Shown: positions 19,330 through 26,923 of the stretch, piece by piece
Numbering within the stretch: position 1 is the stretch's first letter
How the letters are laid out: every line of letters begins with the position of its first letter
Assembly: GCA_040878185.1 (NCBI GenBank)
Contig: JBBDMS010000068.1
Span: forward strand, 1 to 45,364
DNA from: JAWXBK01 sp040878185
GTDB taxonomy: Bacteria; Pseudomonadota; Alphaproteobacteria; Dongiales; Dongiaceae
Direction of reading: 5' to 3'
Length of the DNA stretch: 45,364 nucleotides
The notes under the pieces: generated by a model
Databases searched by the model: none
What the model saw: only the letters and a program-made list of their open reading frames with translations
What the model was told of the DNA's origin: nothing
Position numbers and translations under genes: made by a program

Positions 19330-20574
19330 TCAGCTGCGACCGGATGCGCGATAGGCGGAACGCCGGCCGGTGACACCGAAGCGCGGCCGCCGCGCCCGTC
19401 CGAGCCATTGATTGACCAACCGGTTCACATTGTCCAGCCCGTCGAGCAGGCCCGGCACCACCACGTCCGACGGAACCGGCTGTTGCGGCAGGTTGCGCAG
19501 CGCCGTTGCCATCACCAGCGGGTCGTGCCCGCAATCCTCGGTCAGCATCCGTACCAGACCGAGGTCGGCGGCGCGCGCCGCGCGGATATGCTGCTCCATG
19601 CGCGGCCGGGTGCGCGGAATGATGAGCGCGCGCTTGTCGAACGACAGGATCTCGCAGAACGTGTTGTAGCCGCCCATCGCGACGACGCCGAGTGCGGGAT
19701 CCATCAAATGCTCGATCTTCGCATCGAAGGTGATCGCCTCGACCTTCGGCAGTGCGGCGACGCGGCGCATGAATTCGGTCTGGCGCTCGTTGTTCATGAA
19801 CGGGCCGAGCACGAGCAGAGCGGGATAAGGCAGGCCCGGATCGCTTTCGTACGCGCGCAGCACCCAGTCGATGATGCCGGCCCCGTCGCCGCCGCCGCCG
19901 GTCGTGACCAGCAGATACGGCTCCTTGATCTTGAGCAGCGGCATCGGCGCGCCATGCGATTGCGGCAGGCTGCGCTGCAGATAGCCGGTATAGGTCATCT
20001 TCTTGCGCACCGACGGCGGCAGCGCGATGCCTTCGAGCGGATCGCAGATCTGCGGCAGGCCGTAGACCCAGATATCGTCGTAGAGATCGGCCAGCGCGGG
20101 GACGACGTTCTTGCGTTCCCATTCGGGTGCTAGCAGGCCGGGTTCGTCCATCACGTCGCGCAGACCGAGGATCAGCGGCACGCCGCGCGCCTTCAGCATC
20201 TCGAGCGTTTCCTGCGCCTCGCCGCGCAGGCCGAGCGGTTCCTTGTCGACGATGAACAAATCGGGATCGAAGATATCGGCGGTGTGCTGGATGATCGAGG
20301 CGCGCATCGCCAGCGTCTCCTCGATATCGATATCGAGATTGAGCGAGGTGTAGGCGCCGTTGCGCAATTTGATGACGCCGGGCACGCGGATGAAATCGAC
20401 CCGGGCGCGGAAATCGAAGCTGCCGATGATCGGCGAACCGGACAGGATGAGGACCGAGGCGCGCTGCGCCTCGACCAGCGCATGCGCGATCGCCCGGCAC
20501 CGGCGCAGATGGCCGAGGCCGAATGTATCGTGCGAGTAAATGAGGATCCGCGCGTCCCTGCCGCGTCCGGCCAT
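19330..20574 (-). CDS. MurG-like glycosyltransferase (GT28-like), copy 2
   Basis: A 414-residue GT-B protein, first gene of the long minus-strand operon. The N-terminal ILIYSHDTFGLGHLRRCRAIA parallels the copy at 14944-16176. The second domain has LVTTGGGGDGAGIIDW, MGGYNTFCEILSF, and IIPRTRPRMEQHIRA, which replaces the usual donor-contact EQ motif. ATG 20574 is preferred, with GAAGGA upstream; an in-frame GTG at 20610 would add 12 residues without a ribosome site. A 223-bp divergent region separates it from the degenerate ABC gene. Sugar specificity unknown. Confidence 0.86.
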   Translation of the reverse strand: MAGRGRDARILIYSHDTFGLGHLRRCRAIAHALVEAQRASVLILSGSPIIGSFDFRARVDFIRVPGVIKLRNGAYTSLNLDIDIEETLAMRASIIQHTADIFDPDLFIVDKEPLGLRGEAQETLEMLKARGVPLILGLRDVMDEPGLLAPEWERKNVVPALADLYDDIWVYGLPQICDPLEGIALPPSVRKKMTYTGYLQRSLPQSHGAPMPLLKIKEPYLLVTTGGGGDGAGIIDWVLRAYESDPGLPYPALLVLGPFMNNERQTEFMRRVAALPKVEAITFDAKIEHLMDPALGVVAMGGYNTFCEILSFDKRALIIPRTRPRMEQHIRAARAADLGLVRMLTEDCGHDPLVMATALRNLPQQPVPSDVVVPGLLDGLDNVNRLVNQWLGRARRPRFGVTGRRSAYRASGRS

Positions 20575-20797
20575 GCCGCTATCCTTCGGAGATTGCTCCC
20601 CAGCCGCCACCGGCGGCGCGGTCCCGAACCTTGTCCCCCGACATCGTCCGGCGGCAAACTATGCCATAGTGGTCGAACGCGCGGAAAGCGTAGAATTTGC
20701 TAGAGAATCCGCGCGAATCATGTTTCGGCCGGTATCCGGGGCGGCCGTTAATCCGCTAACCTGCCCCTAGGGGATATGAGGGCGGGCTCAAGGGCAG
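20575..20797. promoter_or_regulatory. Shared divergent promoter region
   Basis: This 223-bp stretch separates the starts of two diverging operons, so promoters for both should lie here. It is visibly less GC-rich around 20655-20765 than its surroundings and contains a CCCCTAGGGG palindrome at 20764-20773, just before the ABC start. I cannot place -35/-10 boxes with confidence. Confidence 0.5.
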
Positions 20798-23527
20798 ATG
20801 GGGATGGAACCCAAGCTTTTCAAATACATATGGCAGCACAGCAAGCCCGATCAGATGACGATCCTGGGGATCGTCCTGCTCTCGCAGCTGTTCTATTTCC
20901 TCTCCCTCGACGTGCCCAAGGCGATCGTCAACCGGGCGATCCAGGGCGAGGCCTTCAAGGACGGGGCCACAACCACCCCCTTCCTCAACGTCTCCTTCAC
21001 CCCGCCCGGCTTCCTCGAGGGGCTGCTGGGCAGCGGCCCGGTCACCCTGTTTCCGGGGTTCGAGCTCGCCCAGGTGCCCTATCTGGTCGCGCTCTGCCTT
21101 ATTTTCCTGCTGCTGGTCGTCATCAACGGCCTGTTCAAGCTGCAGATCAACACCCAGAAGGGCCGGATGGGCGAGCGCATGCTGCGCCGCCTGCGCTACG
21201 AGCTGTTCGACCGCTGCCTGCGCTTCCCGCAGCAGTATTTCCGCAAGGTGAAGTCGGCCGAAGTCGCGACCATGATCAAGGACGAGGTGGAGCCGCTCGG
21301 CGGCTTCATCGGCGACGCCTATGTGCAGCCGGCCTTCCTCGGCGGCCAGGCGATCACCGCGCTCGCCTTCATCCTGGTGCAGAGCGTGTGGCTCGGCTCG
21401 GTCGCCGTCGCGATCCTCGCGGTGCAGGCGATCGTCATCCCGAAACTGCGCAAGCGCGTGCTGGTGCTCGCCAAGCAGCGTCAGCTTTCCGCGCGCCAGC
21501 TCGCAGGCCGCGTCGCCGAAGTCATCGACGGCACGGCCGACATCCATATTCACGACACCTCGAACTGGGAGCGCGCCGACGTCGCGACGCGGCTCGGTCG
21601 CATCTTCAAGATCCGATTCGATCTCTATCAGTGGAAGTTCGCGATCAAGTTCCTGAACAACCTGCTCGCGCAGTTCACGCCGTTTTTGTTCTATCTCGTC
21701 GGCGGCTATCTCGCGATCATGGGCAAGCTCGATATCGGTCAGCTCGTCGCCGTCATCGCCGCGTACAAGGATCTGCCGGGTCCGATCAAGGAGCTGATCG
21801 ACTGGGATCAGCAACGCCAGGACGTGCAGATCAAGTACGAGCAGGTGATCGAGCAGTTCCAGCCCGAACATATGCTGCCGCCGACGATGCAGGCGATCTC
21901 GGACGAGGATGCGCAGCCGTTCGAGGGCGCGCTCGAACTCAATTCCCTGACGCTGATCGACGAAGCCGGCCATCGCCCGCTCGACGGTCTCAGCGTCAAG
22001 GTGCCGCTCGACCAGCATGTCGCGGTGATCGGCAGCGTCGGCAGCGGCCGCGACATTCTGGGCCCGGTTCTGGCGCGGCTGATGACGCCGACCGCCGGCA
22101 CGATCCAGATCGGCGGCCACCGGCTCGACGAAATGTCGGAGGCGGTGAGCGGGCGCCGGCTCTCTTATGCGGCGGCCGATCCCTATTTGTTTCCGGTCAG
22201 CGTGCGCGAAAACGTCATCTATGGCCTGCGTCATCGCCAGCGCACGGAGAAGGAATACGAAGCCGAACGCCGCAAGCTCGTGGATGCGTTCGCGCGCGAG
22301 ACGCAGCGCGCGGGCAATCCCGTGCTCGATATCGAAGCCGACTGGATCGACTATGAGGCGGCCGGCGTCGACGGACCCGAGCCGCTCGAGGATCATCTGA
22401 TCGACGTGTTGCGCATCGTCGAACTCGACGAAGACGTCTATCGGCTCGGGCTCTATGGCAGGGTCGATCCCGAGACGCAGCCCGAACTCGCCGGGCAGCT
22501 CATCAAAGCGCGCGACACGATGCGCGAACGGCTTGCGGACAAGGAATATGCCGGGCTGGTCGAGAGCTTCGATCCCGACCGCTTCAACCGCAACCTCTCG
22601 GTCGGCGAGAATCTGCTGTTCGGCACACCGGTCGGCGATGCGTTCCAGCCCTCGCGGCTTGCGACCAACGCCTATGTCAATCAGGTTCTGCAGCGCGAGG
22701 AACTGACCGACGATGTCGTCGCGACGGGCCGCCGCATCGCCGAAACGATGATCGAACTGTTCGCCGACCTGCCGCCGGGACATCCGTTCTTCGATCAGTT
22801 CAGCTTCATCGAGGCCGACGATCTTCCCGAAGCGCGCGCGCTGATCGCGCGGACCGACCGGCGCCCGGCGAACGAGATCGATGCGGCCGACCGGCAGCGG
22901 CTGACGTCGCTCGCCTTTCCCTATAGCGAGGCGCGGCATCGTCTCGGCCTGATCGACGAGGCGATGGAACAGCGCCTGCTCGCCGCGCGCCGCCGCTTCG
23001 CCGAGGAACTGCCCGAGGCGCTCTCCGGCGCGATCGCGTTCTACGATCCCGAGCATTACAACGCGGCCGCGTCCCTGCAGGACAATATCCTGTTCGGGCG
23101 TCTTTCCTACGGCCAGGCGCAAGCCCAGCAGCGCGTCGGCGCGCTGCTTGAGACGGTGCTCGACGAACAGAAGCTGCGTCGCGCGGTGATGCGCGTCGGG
23201 CTCGATTTCGAGGTCGGCACGCAGGGCAAACGCCTGAAGCAATTGCAGCGACAAAAGATCGGACTCGCCCGCGCCATCATCAAGCGGCCGGACCTGCTGA
23301 TCGTCAACGAGCCGCTCGGTGCCGCCGACATGGCGGCGCAGCGGCGCATTCTCGACGCGATCCTGAAGGCGCGTCCGGATCGGGGCATTCTCTGGATGCT
23401 GCATCGCGCCGGGTTCGCGGAGCGGTTCCAGCGCGTGCTGGTGATGAAGGACGGCAAGGTGGTAGCGGACGGCGCGCCCGACAAGCTCGACGCGCCGGCC
23501 TATCGGGAGCTGGTGGAAGCGGCGTGA
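20798..23527 (+). CDS. ABC transporter-like protein with degenerate nucleotide-binding domain
   Basis: A 909-residue protein. Residues 1-350 form an ABC exporter-type membrane domain (hydrophobic segments near 21-38, 94-113, 186-213 and 290-308). Residues 378-900 form a nucleotide-binding domain whose catalytic motifs are altered: Walker A GSVGSGRD (412-419, lysine lost), Q-loop YAAADPYLF (glutamine lost), signature replaced by LKQLQRQKIGLAR (813-825), Walker B LLIVNEP (833-839, Asp to Asn, Glu kept). The switch histidine survives in WMLHRAG. A segment of about 280 residues splits the domain, and an ENxxxG-type motif occurs three times (471-476, 604-609, 762-767). It is probably unable to hydrolyse ATP normally. 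It leads an operon with a CNB protein and a methyltransferase. Start ATG 20798 has CAAGGGC upstream. Confidence 0.9.
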   Translation: MGMEPKLFKYIWQHSKPDQMTILGIVLLSQLFYFLSLDVPKAIVNRAIQGEAFKDGATTTPFLNVSFTPPGFLEGLLGSGPVTLFPGFELAQVPYLVALCLIFLLLVVINGLFKLQINTQKGRMGERMLRRLRYELFDRCLRFPQQYFRKVKSAEVATMIKDEVEPLGGFIGDAYVQPAFLGGQAITALAFILVQSVWLGSVAVAILAVQAIVIPKLRKRVLVLAKQRQLSARQLAGRVAEVIDGTADIHIHDTSNWERADVATRLGRIFKIRFDLYQWKFAIKFLNNLLAQFTPFLFYLVGGYLAIMGKLDIGQLVAVIAAYKDLPGPIKELIDWDQQRQDVQIKYEQVIEQFQPEHMLPPTMQAISDEDAQPFEGALELNSLTLIDEAGHRPLDGLSVKVPLDQHVAVIGSVGSGRDILGPVLARLMTPTAGTIQIGGHRLDEMSEAVSGRRLSYAAADPYLFPVSVRENVIYGLRHRQRTEKEYEAERRKLVDAFARETQRAGNPVLDIEADWIDYEAAGVDGPEPLEDHLIDVLRIVELDEDVYRLGLYGRVDPETQPELAGQLIKARDTMRERLADKEYAGLVESFDPDRFNRNLSVGENLLFGTPVGDAFQPSRLATNAYVNQVLQREELTDDVVATGRRIAETMIELFADLPPGHPFFDQFSFIEADDLPEARALIARTDRRPANEIDAADRQRLTSLAFPYSEARHRLGLIDEAMEQRLLAARRRFAEELPEALSGAIAFYDPEHYNAAASLQDNILFGRLSYGQAQAQQRVGALLETVLDEQKLRRAVMRVGLDFEVGTQGKRLKQLQRQKIGLARAIIKRPDLLIVNEPLGAADMAAQRRILDAILKARPDRGILWMLHRAGFAERFQRVLVMKDGKVVADGAPDKLDAPAYRELVEAA

Positions 23528-23581
23528 CGCGGGGGTTCGTGCGGTATCGGGATTCGATTTTGGTTTGAAAGAGGCGGAACC

Positions 23582-24052
23582 ATGAGCATCAACGAGGAAG
23601 TCGAACGGCTGAAGCGGATTCCGCTTTTCGCCAATGTCGATGCGAGCAAGCTGAAGCTGCTCGCCTTCGCGAGCGAGCGCCTGACCTTCCCGGCGGAGAC
23701 CGAGTTGTTTCATCAGGGCGACACGGCGGATGCCGCCTATGTCATCATCGAAGGCTCGGCCGCCGTTCTGATCCAGTTGCCGGATGGCGAACTGCCGGTT
23801 GCGAAGCTCGGCCGCGACGAGCTGGTCGGCGAGATCGGCATCATCTGCGATGTGCCACGCACAGCGACCGTGCGCAGCGAGGGCGAGCTGGTCGCGCTCA
23901 AGATCACCAAGGAACTGTTCTTCCAGATGGTGCAGGATTTTCCGGCGATGGCGATCGAGGTGATGCGCGAGCTTGCGATCCGGCTCAACAACACCAACAG
24001 CCAGCTGACTGCCTGCCGCGATCGCGTGCGCCAGCTCGAGGCGGCGCACTGA
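23582..24052 (+). CDS. Cyclic nucleotide-binding domain protein
   Basis: A 156-residue stand-alone CNB (cNMP-binding) domain. The beta-roll covers about residues 10-120, with the phosphate-binding cassette near GEIGIICDVPRTATVRS, including the arginine that contacts the cyclic phosphate in family members. A C-terminal helix (RELAIRLNNTNSQLTACRDRVRQLEAAH) looks like a short coiled coil. There is no helix-turn-helix, so it is not a CRP-type DNA-binding regulator. It lies 54 bp after the degenerate ABC gene in the same direction, which suggests a ligand-sensing partner. Whether it binds cAMP, cGMP or nothing cannot be told. Confidence 0.92.
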   Translation: MSINEEVERLKRIPLFANVDASKLKLLAFASERLTFPAETELFHQGDTADAAYVIIEGSAAVLIQLPDGELPVAKLGRDELVGEIGIICDVPRTATVRSEGELVALKITKELFFQMVQDFPAMAIEVMRELAIRLNNTNSQLTACRDRVRQLEAAH

Positions 24053-24071
24053 CGAAAGAGGGTTTCGCAGC

Positions 24072-24590
24072 ATGACCAAAGGCGGACTCACCCGGCTCGA
24101 ACGATTCATCGCGCGCACCAGCGCACAGCGCGCCTGCATCGATGCGGCCGCGCGTGCGACCGACGCGGTCGCGGGCGATGTGTGGGAGGTCGGGCTCGGC
24201 AACGGCCGCACCTACGATCATCTGCGCGAGCGGTTCCCCGACCGCGACATCGTCGTGTTCGATCGCGAGATCGCGGCGCATCCCGATTGCGTGCCGTCCG
24301 ACGACATGATGCGGCTCGGCGATTTCCGGACCACGATCCCGGAAGAAATCGCGCGCGCCGAGGGCCGCGTCGCGGTCATCCATGCCGATATCGGTACCGC
24401 GAACATCGAGAAGAGCCGCGCGATGGGCCGCTGGCTCGCGCCGATCTTCGCGGCGGCGCTGGCACCGGGCGGCTATCTGATCGGCGACCAGCCGATGGAA
24501 GATGCATCCCTCGAGAAGCTGAAGCTGGCCGATGCCTGCGGCGGCGCGATGCCCGCCGATGCCTATTTCTTCTATCGCAAGCGCGCCTGA
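24072..24590 (+). CDS. Small class I SAM-dependent methyltransferase-like protein
   Basis: A 172-residue Rossmann-fold protein. Motif I is WEVGLGNGRTYDHL, followed by an acidic end of strand 2 (IVVFDREI), the conserved VIHADIGT and the late LAPGGYLIGDQPM. It is shorter than most class I methyltransferases and appears to lack an added acceptor domain. It begins 19 bp after the CNB gene with GAAAGAGGG upstream, so the three genes likely form one transcript. The acceptor is unknown; a lipid, sugar or protein of the envelope is possible from context only. Confidence 0.82.
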   Translation: MTKGGLTRLERFIARTSAQRACIDAAARATDAVAGDVWEVGLGNGRTYDHLRERFPDRDIVVFDREIAAHPDCVPSDDMMRLGDFRTTIPEEIARAEGRVAVIHADIGTANIEKSRAMGRWLAPIFAAALAPGGYLIGDQPMEDASLEKLKLADACGGAMPADAYFFYRKRA

Positions 24591-24637
24591 TCGCGGTCGT
24601 TGTTGCGCTCCGGTCTGCGGGATACCACGCCATCACG

Positions 24638-24964
24638 ATGCAAACACTTGTGACCGGCCTTTTCGCGATGCGCGCCGCCAGCGCCATCGCTACCTGGATC
24701 GTGGCGGTCGCAGCACTCGTGCGCGTGCCCTGGCACACGATCGACGGCCCGCTGCGCGGTCCGGATTTTCTGCGCGCCGTCGATACCTTTCACTGGATCT
24801 TCGGCAAAGGTCTCGTTCTTCCCATGCTCCATCCGGACAATCTGACGCCGCGCGGCCAGGCGCTGCGCAAACGCGCGCTCGTCGCCGGCCTTGTGTTTTT
24901 TCTGTGCTGCTTCGCCGGGACCGCCTGCGGCCTGCTCACGGCATCGCCGCGCGGCGTTGGATAA
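24638..24964 (+). CDS. Small hypothetical membrane protein
   Basis: A 108-residue protein with two predicted membrane segments (about 8-30 and 82-103) and a central loop containing DGPLRGPDFLRAVDTFHWIFGKG. Codon use matches the neighbours (G/C at third positions), which supports a real gene. ATG 24638 has no clear ribosome site; an ATG ten codons on is also possible. I do not recognise a family. It may be co-transcribed with the methyltransferase 47 bp upstream. Confidence 0.55.
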   Translation: MQTLVTGLFAMRAASAIATWIVAVAALVRVPWHTIDGPLRGPDFLRAVDTFHWIFGKGLVLPMLHPDNLTPRGQALRKRALVAGLVFFLCCFAGTACGLLTASPRGVG

Positions 24965-25082
24965 TCGCAGCGCCACACCATGTAAGGCCCTAACGATGGC
25001 GGCCGGCGGTTTGGCCTTGCGGGAACCCCCCGCTCCATCCGCTTGTTTCCAGGGATGGTTCCATCGAAGCAGGAGGTCCGAC

Positions 25083-25532
25083 ATGAGACGTTCCGCTCTG
25101 TTCTCCGCTGCGCTCGCGGCATCGATTGCCGCAGCGCCGGCCCTGGTGCCGCAGCTCGCGACGGCCGATGAAATCGCCGCCGCGCCGAGCGACACGATCC
25201 TCGCCGACGGCGGCACGCGCTATGCCTGCGCCGGCACGGCGGAATCGAAGTTCGATCCGCGCTGGGACGAGTTCCCGCTGAAGATCGTGACCGCCGCGTC
25301 GAACGGCACGCTGCTCGGCTATGTCGATATCGCGATCGCGGATGCATCCGGCGCGCCGGTGCTCGATGTTTATTGCGAAGCGCCGTGGCTGGTGACCGAC
25401 GTGGCGCCGGGCAACTACACCGTCCGCGTCGTCGCGCGCAACGGGCAGTATGAGGAAACGGCGAGTTTCGATGTCGCCGCAACGGGCCAGACCGAAGTGC
25501 TGGTCTCGTTCGACGAAATCTACGAGCCGTAA
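25083..25532 (+). CDS. Secreted hypothetical protein with Ig-like/carboxypeptidase-regulatory-like fold
   Basis: A 149-residue protein with an N-terminal signal peptide (MRRSALFSAALAASIAAAPA, cleavage probably near residues 26-28). The mature part has two cysteines (GTRYACAGTA and DVYCEAP) that could form a disulfide. Its beta-strand sequence VAPGNYTVRVVARNGQYEETASFDV resembles carboxypeptidase regulatory-like or transthyretin-like domains. GCAGGAGGTCCG precedes ATG 25083, an excellent ribosome site. It is probably periplasmic. Function unknown. The stop codon lies inside a 13-bp tandem repeat. Confidence 0.8.
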   Translation: MRRSALFSAALAASIAAAPALVPQLATADEIAAAPSDTILADGGTRYACAGTAESKFDPRWDEFPLKIVTAASNGTLLGYVDIAIADASGAPVLDVYCEAPWLVTDVAPGNYTVRVVARNGQYEETASFDVAATGQTEVLVSFDEIYEP

Positions 25533-25573
25533 GTTTTGGCCGTAAGTTTTGGCCGTAAGCTTTGGCCGTAAGG
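25526..25573. repeat. 13-bp tandem repeat overlapping a stop codon
   Basis: Units begin at 25526, 25539, 25552 and a partial one at 25565. The unit is GCCGTAAGTTTTG, with T to C in the third copy. The first unit carries the TAA stop of the secreted-protein gene. Confidence 0.92.
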
Positions 25574-25658
25574 AATGTGGCCGGCCCGGTCGCAGGCCAG
25601 CGCAGATCAGGCGCGGTCGCGATCGGGCCCTTTCCTTGCCCTTATCCTGTCGGGATTT

Positions 25659-25684
25659 GCCACGCGATTGTGCGGCCGCGTGGC
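25659..25684. terminator. GC hairpin downstream of xth
   Basis: A perfect 8-bp stem GCCACGCG/CGCGTGGC with a 10-base loop lies just past the stop of the minus-strand xth gene. No T-run follows on either strand, so it is at best a weak terminator. Confidence 0.3.
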
Positions 25685-25693
25685 GGTCGGCGC

Positions 25694-26491
25694 TTATGCC
25701 AGTTCGAGGATCACCGGCACATGGTCCGAGGGCGGCGTCCAGTTGCGCGCATCGCGCAGGATCTCGGTCGAGCGCAGCGATTTCCTGAGGTTCGGCGTCA
25801 CCCAGATATGGTCGAGCCGCCGGCCCCGGTTCGACGCCGCCCAGTCGCGGTTGCGATAGCTCCACCAGCTATAGAGTTTCTGGTCCGCCGGCACGAAATG
25901 CCGCGCGCTGTCGACCCAGCCGAGCGTATCCATCAAAGCCGCCATGCGCTCTGTCTCGGGCGGGGTGTGGCTGACCACGCCGAGCAGTTGTTTGTGCGAC
26001 CAGACATCGTGCTCCATCGGCGCGATGTTGAGATCGCCGACCAGCACCATCTTCTTGTTCTTGTGTTCGCCCGCATCGGAGAACCAGTCGGTCATTTCCT
26101 CGACGAAGCGCAGCTTGTGCGCGAACTTGTCGTTCGCCTTCGGATCGGGAATGTCGCCGCCGGCCGGCACATAGAAGTTATGCACCTCGACACCGCCGGG
26201 CAGGCGGGCGGCGAGATGGCGGCAATCCTGCTTCTCGCAGAAATCGCGGCCGTGCGGCGTGGTGAGCGGGACGCGGCTGATGATCGCGACACCGTTATAG
26301 GCTTTCATGCCGCGCGTCAGCAGATGCGGATAGCCGAGCGCGCGGAAATGCTCGAGCGGAAAATCGTGATCCTGCACTTTGGTTTCCTGCAGGCAGATCA
26401 CATCGGGCGCGTGGCTCTTCATCAGCCCCGCGAGCAGATCGAGACGCAGGCGGATCGAATTCACGTTCCAGGTCGCGATACGCAGTCCCAT
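25694..26491 (-). CDS. xth: Exodeoxyribonuclease III
   Basis: A 265-residue AP endonuclease / 3'-5' exonuclease of base-excision repair. Motifs are in the expected order: IATWNVNSIR at the N-terminus, the metal-binding glutamate in CLQETK (E36), NFYVPAGGD, the GDLNIAP aspartate/asparagine pair, RLDHIWV and the terminal SDHVPV with the catalytic aspartate and histidine. Length matches the family (about 260). ATG 26491 is chosen because homology begins at MGLRIATWN; a GTG eleven codons upstream is possible. Confidence 0.95.
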   Translation of the reverse strand: MGLRIATWNVNSIRLRLDLLAGLMKSHAPDVICLQETKVQDHDFPLEHFRALGYPHLLTRGMKAYNGVAIISRVPLTTPHGRDFCEKQDCRHLAARLPGGVEVHNFYVPAGGDIPDPKANDKFAHKLRFVEEMTDWFSDAGEHKNKKMVLVGDLNIAPMEHDVWSHKQLLGVVSHTPPETERMAALMDTLGWVDSARHFVPADQKLYSWWSYRNRDWAASNRGRRLDHIWVTPNLRKSLRSTEILRDARNWTPPSDHVPVILELA

Positions 26492-26661
26492 ATCGGAGTT
26501 TGTCTCCCGGATAGTCTCGGCCACGGGGGGCCGAGTCGGCCCTGAGGCCGGGCCGCGGCCTTTATAGCTCGCGCAGGCCCGCTGCGTCAGGCCTGCGAAT
26601 GGTCCGGAATCGGTGCGATTTCTGCGGTGAACCGTGCGCGCACGCGCGAAGGGCTTTCACC

Positions 26662-26699
26662 AAAAAAGAACGCCCCGCCAGGGGGGCAGCGGGGCGTTC
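26662..26699 (-). terminator. Strong intrinsic terminator
   Basis: Read on the minus strand: an 11-bp perfect stem GAACGCCCCGC/GCGGGGCGTTC with a 10-base loop, followed immediately by six T residues. It ends transcription coming from higher coordinates, either the amidotransferase gene (226 bp upstream) or a separate small RNA. Confidence 0.9.
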
Positions 26700-26820
26700 T
26701 CAGTTCCGGTGTTTCACGGAGCCCGACCTCGGTAGGGGAGCCCAAGGAAGGGCGACAGGTCCCTTTGCGGTTCCTGCCACTATGAGCGTTAGATGGGGTA
26801 GCCGCGGCGCCGATTCAATA
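26662..26820 (-). ncRNA. Candidate small RNA upstream of the intrinsic terminator
   Basis: The minus-strand sequence leading into the terminator has compact local structure: GCCC-UUCCUU-GGGC nested inside GGGA/UCCC, a CCGA/UCGG hairpin flanked by two GGGCTCC copies, and TCCGTG-AAA-CACCGGA just before the terminator. It contains no open frame with a ribosome site. I compared it by eye with 6S, 4.5S/SRP and tmRNA features and found no convincing match, so the family is unresolved and the 5' end is approximate. It could also simply be a long 3' untranslated region. Confidence 0.4.
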
Positions 26821-26923
26821 GAAACCGCCGCGTAACCGGGCTGGTCTGGCATGCGTTTTTGACGCAACCCGAAGCCGCTGGAATCGCGTCGGATTCTCGG
26901 AAAGCCCGATTCTTCGTGTGGAC

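Larger units (their letters stand above)
26492..26923. other. 432-bp gene-free stretch with a minus-strand terminator
   Basis: It contains a strong minus-strand intrinsic terminator (26662-26699) and about 220 bp between it and the end of the amidotransferase gene. That part has several small inverted repeats and no plausible coding frame. The 26492-26660 part is the leader of xth. Confidence 0.7.

Noticed and set aside
20756..24211. A 1151-codon open frame on the strand opposite the degenerate ABC, CNB and methyltransferase genes
   Set aside because: It is a shadow: in GC-rich codon-biased genes the antisense third frame rarely meets stops. It has no domain pattern, while the sense frames show clear families and ribosome sites.
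26662..26820. Assignment of the non-coding region as 6S, SRP or tmRNA
   Set aside because: I could not align the conserved landmarks of any of these by eye, so only an unnamed candidate is reported.
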